A DNA stretch of 64,000 bases from Flavobacterium azooxidireducens (GTDB taxonomy: Bacteria; Bacteroidota; Bacteroidia; Flavobacteriales; Flavobacteriaceae): NCBI RefSeq assembly GCF_023195775.1, contig NZ_CP096205.1, positions 3,164,001 to 3,228,000 on the forward strand, in the 5' to 3' direction. Each line of letters starts with the position of its first letter. Position 1 is the first letter of the stretch. This document shows, in pieces, positions 43,880 to 52,909 of this stretch. Below the pieces are notes generated by a model. That model saw only the letters and a list, made by a program, of their open reading frames with translations, made no database searches and had not been told where the DNA came from. Both the position numbers and the translations under genes were made by a program.

Positions 43880-44995
43880 TTATAAACTCAACGCTCTTTT
43901 TGTATTGATAAGTAAAGCATCTTTGTGCACCAAAACGGAAATTGTTTTCAATTTTAAATAAGCTACACTCATATAAATATAACCATCATTACCCAAATTT
44001 TCCGTTCCCCACGAGTTTTTTACTTTATAATACAGATTTCCTTTTTGGTCTTTTACTTTCCCAACAATGTGCATTAAATGATCGTCTTGTGTAGTTAGAT
44101 TTTCAAATTCCTGTTGACGGTATTGAGGAGTAATTTCTTTTTCAGGTTTGATTTCGGTTAAAATAGTTTTATTATTTACTTCATCAGCCGGAACAGCCGC
44201 AACGCCATATTTTCCAGAGAAATAAGGTTCGCTCACATCGCAATCTAATGCTAATGTGAAACCTTTATCTAACGCATTGTCAATGTTTTGAATAAATTCA
44301 TCTAAAGGTAAATTGTAAAAGCTTCCGTTCGAAAAATTATCAGGAATATTGATGATAAATGATTTGTAAAACGGTTGGTGTGTAAACGATGTCAATGAAA
44401 CATAAGAATCCGGATTGATTTTGGTGTAAGTTAAAAACGAAGAAGGTGTATATTTTTTTCCTTCAAACGAAAATTCTGTTGGATTCTTTCCTAAATAAAC
44501 ATCCAACACGGCTTGCACCGATTCTTTCCATTTTGGAGATAACTTTTTACTCGGATTATCCACAAAAACTTTCAACATTCCTTCCAAAAGAGCTTGCAAT
44601 TCGGCATGGTTGTGTTTTTCTTCTAAGCCATTCAAGCCGGTGTAAACAGAATTGGGAACCAAACCATATTCTCGAACACTATTAATAACGTCATGTGAAA
44701 GCCCACCTTCGCTAAAATTTGCTTTTCCTTGACGCATCACATAATTCTCTGCTTTTTTTGGATAGGTATTTCTAACATTATACATTTCAGATAAATCAAT
44801 CTTTTTTCCGGTGAGCCGAATAATTTCTGCTTCCAAAAAAGAAGTAGTAGAAAACGACCAACAGGTTCCGGTTACACCTTGTGAAATGACCGGAGTAGCT
44901 TCAATTTCTTTGATGGTTTGAAATTCATACGTTTGTGAAAAACTTAAAACAGAAACGAATAAAAAAGAGAAAAGAGTGATTTTTTGTAACATCAT
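43880..44995 (-). CDS. C1 family (papain/bleomycin hydrolase-like) peptidase
   Basis: 371 residues with signal peptide MMLQKITLFSFLFVSVLSFSQ, so exported. The catalytic Cys is 45 in GVTGTCWSFST, His is in DDHLMHIVGK near 310, and Asn is in VKNSWGTENLGNDGY near 330. The long insertion between the Cys and His halves and the order of segments fit bleomycin hydrolase/aminopeptidase C-like C1 peptidases. The end KRALSL is near that of homologues as I recall them. Alone, between two other envelope-type genes. Confidence 0.9.
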   Translation of the reverse strand: MMLQKITLFSFLFVSVLSFSQTYEFQTIKEIEATPVISQGVTGTCWSFSTTSFLEAEIIRLTGKKIDLSEMYNVRNTYPKKAENYVMRQGKANFSEGGLSHDVINSVREYGLVPNSVYTGLNGLEEKHNHAELQALLEGMLKVFVDNPSKKLSPKWKESVQAVLDVYLGKNPTEFSFEGKKYTPSSFLTYTKINPDSYVSLTSFTHQPFYKSFIINIPDNFSNGSFYNLPLDEFIQNIDNALDKGFTLALDCDVSEPYFSGKYGVAAVPADEVNNKTILTEIKPEKEITPQYRQQEFENLTTQDDHLMHIVGKVKDQKGNLYYKVKNSWGTENLGNDGYIYMSVAYLKLKTISVLVHKDALLINTKRALSL

Positions 44996-45118
44996 GTTGT
45001 ATTTTAGTAATGTAATTTACTTGAATTAAGTCATTTAAAAAGAAATGATTTTTTTCATTCTTAAATTTCTTTATTTCAAAAGTTAAAAATAGTATTTTTA
45101 CGCTTAAATCACATTAGT

Positions 45119-45958
45119 ATGGCAGAAATAAATTGGCAAACCGCAAAAGAATTTGAAGATATAACCTATAAAAAGTGCAACGGCGTAGCCCGAATCGCTT
45201 TTAACCGACCGGAAGTCCGCAATGCCTTCCGACCCAAAACCACCGCTGAATTGTATCAAGCATTTTATGATGCTCAGGAAGATACCTCGATTGGTGTAGT
45301 ATTACTTTCCGCAGAAGGACCATCGCCCAAAGACGGCATTTATTCATTTTGTAGTGGTGGCGATCAACGTGCTCGTGGTCACCAAGGTTATGTGGGCGAG
45401 GATGGAATGCACCGTTTGAATATATTGGAAGTGCAACGATTGATTCGTTTTATGCCAAAGGCCGTAATTGCCGTTGTTCCCGGATGGGCAGTTGGTGGTG
45501 GTCACAGTTTGCACGTGGTGTGCGATTTGACTTTGGCCAGTAAGGAACACGCTATTTTTAAACAAACCGATGCTGATGTAACGAGTTTTGATGGCGGTTA
45601 TGGTTCTGCTTATTTGGCTAAGATGGTCGGACAGAAAAAAGCTCGAGAAATTTTCTTTTTAGGAAGAAATTATTCGGCACAAGAAGCATTTGAAATGGGA
45701 ATGGTAAATGCCGTGATTCCGCATGACGAATTAGAAGATACAGCTTATGAATGGGCTCAGGAGATTTTAGCGAAATCACCAACATCTATTAAAATGCTGA
45801 AATTTGCAATGAATTTGACGGATGACGGAATGGTTGGTCAGCAAGTTTTTGCAGGCGAAGCCACTCGTTTAGCCTATATGACCGAAGAAGCGAAAGAAGG
45901 TAGAAATGCCTTTTTGGAAAAAAGAAAGCCTAACTTTGAGAAAAAATGGATTCCATAA
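45119..45958 (+). CDS. menB: 1,4-dihydroxy-2-naphthoyl-CoA synthase
   Basis: 279 residues of the crotonase fold. It cyclises o-succinylbenzoyl-CoA in menaquinone synthesis. YSFCSGGDQRARG and VVPGWAVGGGHSLHVVCDLTLAS form the oxyanion hole region, ADVTSFDGGYGSAYLAKMVGQKKAREIFFLGR is the MenB-specific region, and the C-terminus EGRNAFLEKRKPNF is standard. It starts the men cluster that runs to 51987. Confidence 0.97.
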   Translation: MAEINWQTAKEFEDITYKKCNGVARIAFNRPEVRNAFRPKTTAELYQAFYDAQEDTSIGVVLLSAEGPSPKDGIYSFCSGGDQRARGHQGYVGEDGMHRLNILEVQRLIRFMPKAVIAVVPGWAVGGGHSLHVVCDLTLASKEHAIFKQTDADVTSFDGGYGSAYLAKMVGQKKAREIFFLGRNYSAQEAFEMGMVNAVIPHDELEDTAYEWAQEILAKSPTSIKMLKFAMNLTDDGMVGQQVFAGEATRLAYMTEEAKEGRNAFLEKRKPNFEKKWIP

Positions 45959-45979
45959 TCCTTTAAAAACACATCTACT

Positions 45980-46609
45980 TTGGAAGAATTTACAAATTCA
46001 ACGGTTTCATTTGATTCGTTGCCAAAATTTGAAGCAGTTCCGTTTCAACCACTAAATAAAAATTATTTGAACGTGGTTTATATCAGCAATGCTATTTTTT
46101 CATTGGTATTGGCTGTTGGACTTACATTATTTATAATTTTTAATGAAACAGTTCGGCAAAATGTAATCCTTTGGATTTCTATTCTTGTTCTACTAATTGC
46201 CCTTTTGTTTTGGACGTCTAACATCAGTTTCAGAAAAAAAGGATATGCTCTTCGGGAGAAAGATATTTTGTTTCGGAAGGGAATTTTATCAACGACTACG
46301 ACGGTGATTCCGTTTAACAGAATACAGCATGTGGCTTTATACGAAGGTGTTTTTTCGAGAATGTATCAATTGAGTGAATTGCAGGTTTACACGGCAGGCG
46401 GAAGCAGCAGCGACTTACATATCCCGGGTTTGCCGAAAGAAGAAGCCGAAAGCATCAAATCGTTTTTATTGAATAAAATTACTGTGTTGGAGAAAGAATC
46501 GGTTGAATTGACTTCAAAATTGGAAGAAACTTCTTCAGAAGATATTCAATTTGAACATCAATCAGCTAAATTACCCGAATCAGACTCAGAAAACGAAACT
46601 ACAAACTAA
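45980..46609 (+). CDS. PH-domain membrane protein (YdbS-like)
   Basis: 209 residues. Two adjacent membrane helices (about 32-52 and 59-78) precede a bacterial PH domain (bPH2, about 85-155): YALREKDILFRKGILSTTTTVIPFNRIQHVALYEGVFSRMYQ. Family members are called YdbS. There is no ATG near the start, so TTG at 45980 is used. It is 21 nt after menB, and the next PH-domain gene follows by 1 nt, so they are one transcript. Confidence 0.82.
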   Translation: MEEFTNSTVSFDSLPKFEAVPFQPLNKNYLNVVYISNAIFSLVLAVGLTLFIIFNETVRQNVILWISILVLLIALLFWTSNISFRKKGYALREKDILFRKGILSTTTTVIPFNRIQHVALYEGVFSRMYQLSELQVYTAGGSSSDLHIPGLPKEEAESIKSFLLNKITVLEKESVELTSKLEETSSEDIQFEHQSAKLPESDSENETTN

Positions 46610-46610
46610 T

Positions 46611-48116
46611 ATGCCATCATTCGATTTTAGTCAGCCACAAAAGCAGTCTGTCAAAGGAATTGCAATTATGTTTGCCGATACGTTGCAAGGCATTATTCGA
46701 AGTCTTTGGGTACCACTTTTATTAATCATCTACCGATTTGATTGGGATAAATTACTTTTTTTCGTCATTGGTTTGGTCGTTTTGTTGCTTGTGATTGGCG
46801 TCATCGCTTATCTAAAATACATCAATTTTACTTTTTTCTTAGATGAATCTAAAGAGGAATTTGTGATTCAGAAAGGCGTGATTTCTAAAAACAAGATTAC
46901 CATTCAGTTGGATAAAATTCAACAAGTGAATATTAATCAATCGGTTATTCAAAAATTGGTTGGTGTGTATAGTGTGGATATTGATACGGCAGGTAGCGAC
47001 AAAAAGGAAGCTAGTATTCGTGCTGTGGATAACGAAGTGGCGTTGCATTTGAAAAATAAATTGCTCTCTTTTGAGAAAAATACAGAAGGAATTTCCGCCG
47101 AAGAAGAAAGTATCGAACCGAATCAACCTTTCTTAAAAATTGGTTTATTAACGCTTTTGAAGGTGGGATTGACTTCCAACTACGGAAGAAGTATTGCCAT
47201 CATCATCGGTTTTATTGGTTCGCTGTATGGCGGTTTTCAAGATGTGGTTACCTCATTTGAAGTCGATGAAGACGAGGTCAACGGTTTAGTCGATCAAGGT
47301 TTAGGTTATTTTTCAATCTCCTTTTTTTTAATGGCGATTTTGATTTTGGTGCTTTTGATTAATTTAGTTCGAACGGTCGTTAAATTTTTCGATTATCAAA
47401 TGGTGGTTCAACGAAAAGCATTGGCGATTAATTTCGGATTATTTGCGAAGAAGAATACCTTATTAAAACCGTCAAAAGTTCAAATTACGACATATAGCCA
47501 GAATTTTTTTCAGCGAAAGCTTAATTTAATCGATTTAAAATTAAAACAAGCTTCGTCCTCTGATGTGGTGGATGAAGAAGGAAAAAGAAGCAATGCCATT
47601 GAAGTTCCGGGTTGCAGCAAAGCTGAGAAGGACGAGATTTTAAAAATGATTTTGAGCAAATTGCCTACAACTGAACAAGTTTTTAAACCTAACTTTCGCT
47701 ATTTGATTAAAGCAATTGGGTTAGGAATAATCGTGCCTTGCATAATTTTTATTTGTTTGGGATTGTTTGTGTACGAACCACTTCAGCATTATTTTCCGTT
47801 GCTTTTGGCGTATATTTTAATGGTGGGCATCATCGTATTTTTTCAATTTAGAAATTACCGATTACAGCTCAGCAAAGATTTTATTGTGATAAAAAGCAAT
47901 GCGTGGGATGTTGAACATCAATTAATCGAACCGTTTAAAATTCAAGGGATTACCACTAAACAATACCTTTGGCACAAGCGTTCAGATATTGCTCACCTCA
48001 CGTTCCATACGGCCGCAGGTGATTTGAAGTTCAAATTTGCAGACTATTCTTCGTTAAAACCGTGGATTAACTATTGGTTGTATGAAGTTGAACGAGCCGA
48101 TCGAAATTGGATGTAA
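46611..48116 (+). CDS. PH-domain membrane protein (YdbT-like)
   Basis: 501 residues from the ATG at 46611, one base after the previous stop. It has three bPH2-type domains (SKEEFVIQKGVISKNKITIQLDKIQQVNINQS; AINFGLFAKKNTLLKPSKVQITTYSQNF; and IVIKSNAWDVEHQLIEPFKIQGITTKQY) between paired membrane helices (about 28-60, 185-250 and 360-400). It matches the YdbT family that pairs with YdbS. Role unknown; its place in the men cluster may be incidental. Confidence 0.82.
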   Translation: MPSFDFSQPQKQSVKGIAIMFADTLQGIIRSLWVPLLLIIYRFDWDKLLFFVIGLVVLLLVIGVIAYLKYINFTFFLDESKEEFVIQKGVISKNKITIQLDKIQQVNINQSVIQKLVGVYSVDIDTAGSDKKEASIRAVDNEVALHLKNKLLSFEKNTEGISAEEESIEPNQPFLKIGLLTLLKVGLTSNYGRSIAIIIGFIGSLYGGFQDVVTSFEVDEDEVNGLVDQGLGYFSISFFLMAILILVLLINLVRTVVKFFDYQMVVQRKALAINFGLFAKKNTLLKPSKVQITTYSQNFFQRKLNLIDLKLKQASSSDVVDEEGKRSNAIEVPGCSKAEKDEILKMILSKLPTTEQVFKPNFRYLIKAIGLGIIVPCIIFICLGLFVYEPLQHYFPLLLAYILMVGIIVFFQFRNYRLQLSKDFIVIKSNAWDVEHQLIEPFKIQGITTKQYLWHKRSDIAHLTFHTAAGDLKFKFADYSSLKPWINYWLYEVERADRNWM

Positions 48117-48132
48117 ATCGTTAAATTTCCAT

Positions 48133-48140
48133 TACCTTTG
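48133..48140 (+). promoter_or_regulatory. -7 promoter element of menA
   Basis: TACCTTTG matches TAnnTTTG, 20 nt before the menA ATG. The nearest TTG is 23 nt upstream, slightly longer than usual. Confidence 0.5.
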
Positions 48141-48160
48141 CACTATAAAAATTAATAAAA

Positions 48161-49102
48161 ATGAAGCATTGGATTGAAGCCGCTAGAGTTAGAACTTTAC
48201 CACTCTCGGTATCCGGAATTTTGGTAGGAAGTTTTTACGCTTTATCTAAACCAACCGAAAATGTACTTACACCAACACAAGTTTTTAGTTGGTCTATTTT
48301 TGGGTTATTAATGTTAACAACCATTGGTTTGCAAGTGCTCTCCAATTTTGCCAATGATTATGGCGATGGCGTAAAAGGTACCGATAACGAAGACCGAATT
48401 GGTCCAAAACGAGCGTTACAAAGTGGAGTCATTTCGCCTACTGCTATGAAAAGAGCAATTGTTATTACCGCCATCTTAACCTTTTTATCGGCAGTTTTAT
48501 TGATTTACACGGCTTTCGGTTTAGAATATTTATATTATTCCATTTTCTTTTTACTGTTAGGAATTATAGCCATTGCTTCGGCTATTCGCTATACGGTTGG
48601 AAAAAGTGCTTATGGCTACAAAGGATACGGCGATATTTTTGTGTTTGTCTTTTTCGGATTAGTGAGTACGTATGGTTCGTATTTTATGTTTTCTAAAGTG
48701 ATTGATTGGTATTTGTTATTACCGGCAATTGCCATCGGATTTTTAAGCGTTGGTGTGCTCAATTTGAACAATATGCGGGATGAGTTTTCGGATAAAAAAG
48801 CCGGAAAGAATACAATTGTAGTAAAAATTGGTGGAGCAAAAGCTAGACAGTATCATTATTTCTTAGTGATTACAGCGATGGTTTTATTGTTGGTTTTTGG
48901 TATTTTACAACATTTCGCCATCGATCAGTACATTTATTTGATTGTTTTTCTTCCGATAATTAGCCACTTACTTCGCGTAAGCAGAACACAAAATCCGGCT
49001 GATTTAGATCCGGAATTGAAACGTTTGGCCATTAGTACTTTTATGGTTTCACTACTGTTGTCGCTGTGTTTGATTTATTTTATTTCTGATATAATTGTAT
49101 AA
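48161..49102 (+). CDS. menA: 1,4-dihydroxy-2-naphthoate polyprenyltransferase
   Basis: 313 residues, a UbiA-superfamily prenyltransferase with about eight membrane helices. The first Asp-rich motif is in NFANDYGDGVKGTDNEDR (about 64-81) and the second in NNMRDEFSDKKAGKNTIVVKIG (about 206-226). It attaches the polyprenyl chain to DHNA in the inner membrane. A promoter box before it suggests it can be transcribed independently of menB. Confidence 0.95.
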   Translation: MKHWIEAARVRTLPLSVSGILVGSFYALSKPTENVLTPTQVFSWSIFGLLMLTTIGLQVLSNFANDYGDGVKGTDNEDRIGPKRALQSGVISPTAMKRAIVITAILTFLSAVLLIYTAFGLEYLYYSIFFLLLGIIAIASAIRYTVGKSAYGYKGYGDIFVFVFFGLVSTYGSYFMFSKVIDWYLLLPAIAIGFLSVGVLNLNNMRDEFSDKKAGKNTIVVKIGGAKARQYHYFLVITAMVLLLVFGILQHFAIDQYIYLIVFLPIISHLLRVSRTQNPADLDPELKRLAISTFMVSLLLSLCLIYFISDIIV

Positions 49103-49121
49103 TAATTAAATTTTTACTGCT

Positions 49122-49799
49122 ATGAAAATTACATTTTACGGTCACTCTTCACTTGGAATTGAAGTGAATGGAAAACATATTTTAGTAGATCCGTTTATTT
49201 CAGGAAATCCAAAGGCTTCTCATATTGATATTCATTCGTTGAAAGCTGATTTTATACTGTTGACACATGCTCACCAAGATCATATTTTGGACGTGGAGGC
49301 CATTGCTAAACGCACCAATGCAGTAATTGTGTCCAATTATGAAATTGCTACCTATTACGGAAATAAAGGCTTTCAAAACCATCCGATGAATCACGGCGGA
49401 AGTTGGGATTTTGAGTTTGGTAAGGTAAAATATGTCAACGCCATTCATTCCAGTTCTTTCCCTGACGGAACGTATGGTGGAAATCCGGGCGGATTTGTGA
49501 TTGAAGGTGAACATAAAAATATCTACATTGCTGGCGATACGGCGTTGACGATGGATATGAAGTTAATCCCGCTTCGTACGAAGTTGGATTTAGCGATTCT
49601 TCCCATCGGAAGCAATTTCACCATGGATGTTGAAGATGCAATCACTGCTGCAGAATTTGTGGAATGTGATAAAGTGTTAGGCGTTCATTATGATACGTTC
49701 GGTTATATCGAAATCAATCACGAAGAAGCGATTAAAAAATTCTTTAACAGCGGAAAAGATTTGATGTTGTTAGAAATTGGTGGATTTTTAGAATTATAA
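49122..49799 (+). CDS. UPF0173 metal-dependent hydrolase
   Basis: 225 residues with an MBL fold. The N-terminus MKITFYGHSSLGIEVNGKHILVDPFISGNP and motif THAHQDHILD (about 49-58), followed by AGDTALTMDMKL near 142 and GVHYDTFGYIEIN near 190, fit UPF0173. The first His of the HxHxDH motif is at THAHQDH. Cytoplasmic. It is 19 nt after menA, so probably in the same operon; a hydrolase for a menaquinone intermediate is possible but not shown. Confidence 0.9.
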   Translation: MKITFYGHSSLGIEVNGKHILVDPFISGNPKASHIDIHSLKADFILLTHAHQDHILDVEAIAKRTNAVIVSNYEIATYYGNKGFQNHPMNHGGSWDFEFGKVKYVNAIHSSSFPDGTYGGNPGGFVIEGEHKNIYIAGDTALTMDMKLIPLRTKLDLAILPIGSNFTMDVEDAITAAEFVECDKVLGVHYDTFGYIEINHEEAIKKFFNSGKDLMLLEIGGFLEL

Positions 49800-49814
49800 A
49801 TTTAAAACAATTCA

Positions 49815-50942
49815 ATGTATTCAAGAATAACATTTTTTCTAATTGCTTTTTTTTGTTGTATAAATGTATTTGCCCAAAATACGTATGTTTTTTTTGGTTC
49901 ATATAACAAAGACAAAGCGTCAGAAGGAATTTATGTATATGAATTGGATACTCTAAATGGTAATTTAGCAAAAATTACTTCTGTGAAAGATGTGTTTAAT
50001 CCATCCTTTATCACGCTTTCTCCGGACGGAAAATACATTTATTCCTGCACAGATACTCGATTACCCGAAGGAACGTTGAGCAGTTATGCGTTTGATTCGA
50101 AATCAAAAACTTTGAATTTTGTAAATACACAAAAAAGTGGCGGAGTCAATCCGGTTTTTCTTGCAACGGATAAAAGCGGAAAATGGTTGGTTAATGCTAA
50201 TTATAGTGATGGAAGTGTGGCTGTTTTTCCACTTTCAGATAATGGTGTGATTAAACCATTTGTACAAAATTACAAATATACCGAAGGAAGCATAAACCCG
50301 AATCGTCAAGAAAGTTCGCACGTTCACGCAGTGGTTTTTTCGCCCGATTTTGATTATTTATTTTTTCCTGATTTAGGTTCGGATGGAATTCGTACCTATC
50401 AATTTGATGCAGAAAATAAAGAGCCTTTGCAACCTGCGGAAGTTCCTTTTACAAAAACAACATTAGGTGGTGGTCCAAGACATTTGACATTTCATCCCAA
50501 TAAAAAAAATGCCTATTTAATTGAAGAACTTTCCGGAACCATCACAGTTTTTGATTATCAAGACGGAAAATTTACTGAAAAACAGCGAATTGCGACGCAT
50601 CCTGAACACATCAAGGAAGGTTTTCAAAGTTCCGATGTGCATATTTCTCCCGATGGAAAATTTTTGTACGCAAGTAATCGGGGAGAAGAAAATAACATAG
50701 CTACTTTTTCAATTGATGAAAGTGGTAAACTGACCAACATTGATTACACACTCACCGGCGGCGAACATCCTCGAGTGTTTGGTTTGGATGAAAGTGGGAA
50801 GTTCTTGATTGTAACCAATTCCATCAGCGGAAATGCTTTTGTTTTTATGCGAAATGAAAAAACGGGTAAGCTAACCAAAGTGGGACAGGAAGTTAAAATC
50901 AATGGCGTTTCTTGTGTGAAAATCAAACGTTATCCTAACTAA
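49815..50942 (+). CDS. Lactonase-family beta-propeller protein
   Basis: 375 residues with signal peptide MYSRITFFLIAFFCCINVFAQ. The body shows the seven-bladed lactonase (YkgB/6-phosphogluconolactonase-like) pattern: ITLSPDGKYIYSCTDTRL, FLATDKSGKWLVNANYSDGSVAV, VHAVVFSPDFDYLFFPDLGSDGI, HLTFHPNKKNAYLIEELS, VHISPDGKFLYASNRGEE. The signal peptide places it in the periplasm, so a role in the cytosolic pentose phosphate pathway is unlikely. Confidence 0.88.
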   Translation: MYSRITFFLIAFFCCINVFAQNTYVFFGSYNKDKASEGIYVYELDTLNGNLAKITSVKDVFNPSFITLSPDGKYIYSCTDTRLPEGTLSSYAFDSKSKTLNFVNTQKSGGVNPVFLATDKSGKWLVNANYSDGSVAVFPLSDNGVIKPFVQNYKYTEGSINPNRQESSHVHAVVFSPDFDYLFFPDLGSDGIRTYQFDAENKEPLQPAEVPFTKTTLGGGPRHLTFHPNKKNAYLIEELSGTITVFDYQDGKFTEKQRIATHPEHIKEGFQSSDVHISPDGKFLYASNRGEENNIATFSIDESGKLTNIDYTLTGGEHPRVFGLDESGKFLIVTNSISGNAFVFMRNEKTGKLTKVGQEVKINGVSCVKIKRYPN

Positions 50943-50943
50943 A

Positions 50944-51987
50944 TTGAAAGCTTCTTACCAGAAATATATTTTAGACTTCAAAAGACCTTCCGGTACTTCG
51001 AGAGGCGTTTTAACCCAAAAAGAAACTTGGTTTATCATTTTAGAAAAAGAGGGTAAAAAAGGAATAGGCGAGTGTGGCATTTTGCGAACCTTAAGCATTG
51101 ATGATCGACCCGATTATGAAGAAAAATTAAAATGGGTTTGTCAAAATATTCATTTGGGAGTTAATGAACTTTGTGAAAACTTAATCGAATTTCCATCGAT
51201 TCAATTTGGAATTGAAATGGCTTTTTTATCGTTAGAAAGTAAAAATCCGTTTGAATTATTTCCATCTGAATTTACTTCCGGCCAAAAAAATATGGAAATT
51301 AATGGATTGGTTTGGATGGGTGAGGAGTCGTTTATGAAGGCTCAAATCGAAGAAAAATTAGCACAAGGTTTTCGTTGTATAAAATTGAAAATTGGAGCTA
51401 TTGATTTTGAAAAAGAACTAGGATTGTTGCGTTATATTCGTCAACATTTTGATGAAAAAACGATTGAAATTAGAGTCGATGCCAATGGTGCTTTTGCTTC
51501 AAATGAAGCTTTAGGTAAATTGCGTCAATTATCTGATTTTAAACTACATAGCATTGAACAACCTATTGCAAAAAACCATACTGACAGGATGGCAGAACTG
51601 TGTGAAATCACCCCTTTACCTATTGCTTTGGACGAAGAACTGATTGGTGTATTTTTATTGGAAGAAAAAAGGCAATTACTTGAAAAAATTAAGCCTCAAT
51701 TCATCATTTTGAAGCCGAGTTTGGTCGGTGGTTTTCGAGGAACACAAGAGTGGATTGATGTTGCCGAATCACTTGAAATCGATTGGTGGATCACATCTGC
51801 TCTAGAAAGCAATATCGGTTTGAATGCGATTGCTCAATGGACGTTTACGCTTCAAAATCCGATGCCGCAAGGTTTGGGTACAGGAGGACTTTATACCAAC
51901 AATTTTGATTGTCCGCTGGAAGTTACAGATGGAAAATTAAATTATAATCCTTCTCTGAATTGGGATGTGAGTAAACTTAAATTTTAG
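50944..51987 (+). CDS. menC: o-Succinylbenzoate synthase
   Basis: 347 residues, enolase superfamily. KLKIGAIDF carries the KxK acid-base motif (about 154-156); metal ligands are in RVDANGAF, SIEQPI and ALDEEL; the second Lys is in FIILKPSLVGG. It makes o-succinylbenzoate in menaquinone synthesis. There is no nearby ATG; TTG at 50944 is 1 nt after the previous stop. menE is not in the window. Confidence 0.92.
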   Translation: MKASYQKYILDFKRPSGTSRGVLTQKETWFIILEKEGKKGIGECGILRTLSIDDRPDYEEKLKWVCQNIHLGVNELCENLIEFPSIQFGIEMAFLSLESKNPFELFPSEFTSGQKNMEINGLVWMGEESFMKAQIEEKLAQGFRCIKLKIGAIDFEKELGLLRYIRQHFDEKTIEIRVDANGAFASNEALGKLRQLSDFKLHSIEQPIAKNHTDRMAELCEITPLPIALDEELIGVFLLEEKRQLLEKIKPQFIILKPSLVGGFRGTQEWIDVAESLEIDWWITSALESNIGLNAIAQWTFTLQNPMPQGLGTGGLYTNNFDCPLEVTDGKLNYNPSLNWDVSKLKF

Positions 51988-51988
51988 C

Positions 51989-52459
51989 TTATTTTGCTAA
52001 GTATTTATTCAACGAATCTTTAGCTTGTTCTCTAATTTTATTTTGCATAAAAGGTGTCCAGCCCAATAAATAGCCTTTTAAACCCAATGCCATTCCGCTC
52101 CATTTCCATAAACTGAAAGAATCGGTGTGTTTGATGATTAAACCATCTTGAAATTTGAATTTAGCATTGATTTCGTTAATCACTTTTCGATTAGTTTTGC
52201 TAAAATAATAAGTAGCAATCCATTTGGCTTTGCCACTTTTTTTAGAACTTTTTAAATCAGAAAATTCGATGGTTAAGTTTCCTTTGCTTCGTTCGATTAG
52301 CATTTTCCACATCGCACAAACTTCCTCACGATTGAGTTCTCCAAAAGCAGGATCAGAAAAAGTGGCATCCGGATGATAACATTCAGACATTGATTTGGCG
52401 TCGAGTTTGCTAAAAGAATCATAGAATTTAAGTAGGATATTATGGGTTGTATGTATCAT
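51989..52459 (-). CDS. NTF2-like/SnoaL-like protein
   Basis: 156 residues. ILLKFYDSFSKLDAKSMSECYHPDATFSDPAFG is the typical start of the NTF2-like cone fold, followed by MWKMLIER, WIATYYFSKTNRKVIN and HTDSFSLWKWSGMALG. Such proteins bind small ligands or act as isomerases; no catalytic pair is obvious. It overlaps the lipoprotein gene by 20 nt on the same strand. Confidence 0.82.
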   Translation of the reverse strand: MIHTTHNILLKFYDSFSKLDAKSMSECYHPDATFSDPAFGELNREEVCAMWKMLIERSKGNLTIEFSDLKSSKKSGKAKWIATYYFSKTNRKVINEINAKFKFQDGLIIKHTDSFSLWKWSGMALGLKGYLLGWTPFMQNKIREQAKDSLNKYLAK

Positions 52460-52907
52460 TCCAGTCTTTTGTGGTTATGGCTGTAATTTTGTTTTCGTCG
52501 TTAATTGAAACTCTTAGTTCTTTAATTTTATATTTTTTTTCGTAATCGCATTTATACCGAAAAAGAGTGATTTTATCGTCATCATATCGGATAACCTCCA
52601 CTAATTTTATATCTTTAAACTGCCCAAAAACTTGTAGAATATTTTTACAAGTGGTTGAAATTTTTTCTTTATTAATTTTTCTTAAAACCTCATCAGTAGC
52701 TTCTTCAGTTGTAAATGGCTTAAAACTAGAAGTATTACAAGTGTTTAAAACTCTTTTTCCTAACTCGTACGCTCTATTCTTTTTAACGGAGCTAACTTCG
52801 CTAAGGTTTAATTTTACAAATTCAGGTTTTTTGTCTGCTTTGCTGGTGGATGTTGATTTACATCCAATTAAGACCAATAGGCAACCAAATAAAACGACTT
52901 TTTTCAT
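52440..52907 (-). CDS. Putative lipoprotein
   Basis: 155 residues from the ATG at 52907. MKKVVLFGCLLVLIGCKSTSTSK is a lipoprotein signal with Cys16. The mature part is charged with an alpha/beta pattern. I recognise no family. It begins 2 nt after the stop of the M23 peptidase gene and its end overlaps the NTF2-like gene, so all three are one transcript. Confidence 0.72.
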   Translation of the reverse strand: MKKVVLFGCLLVLIGCKSTSTSKADKKPEFVKLNLSEVSSVKKNRAYELGKRVLNTCNTSSFKPFTTEEATDEVLRKINKEKISTTCKNILQVFGQFKDIKLVEVIRYDDDKITLFRYKCDYEKKYKIKELRVSINDENKITAITTKDWNDTYNP

Positions 52908-52909
52908 TA

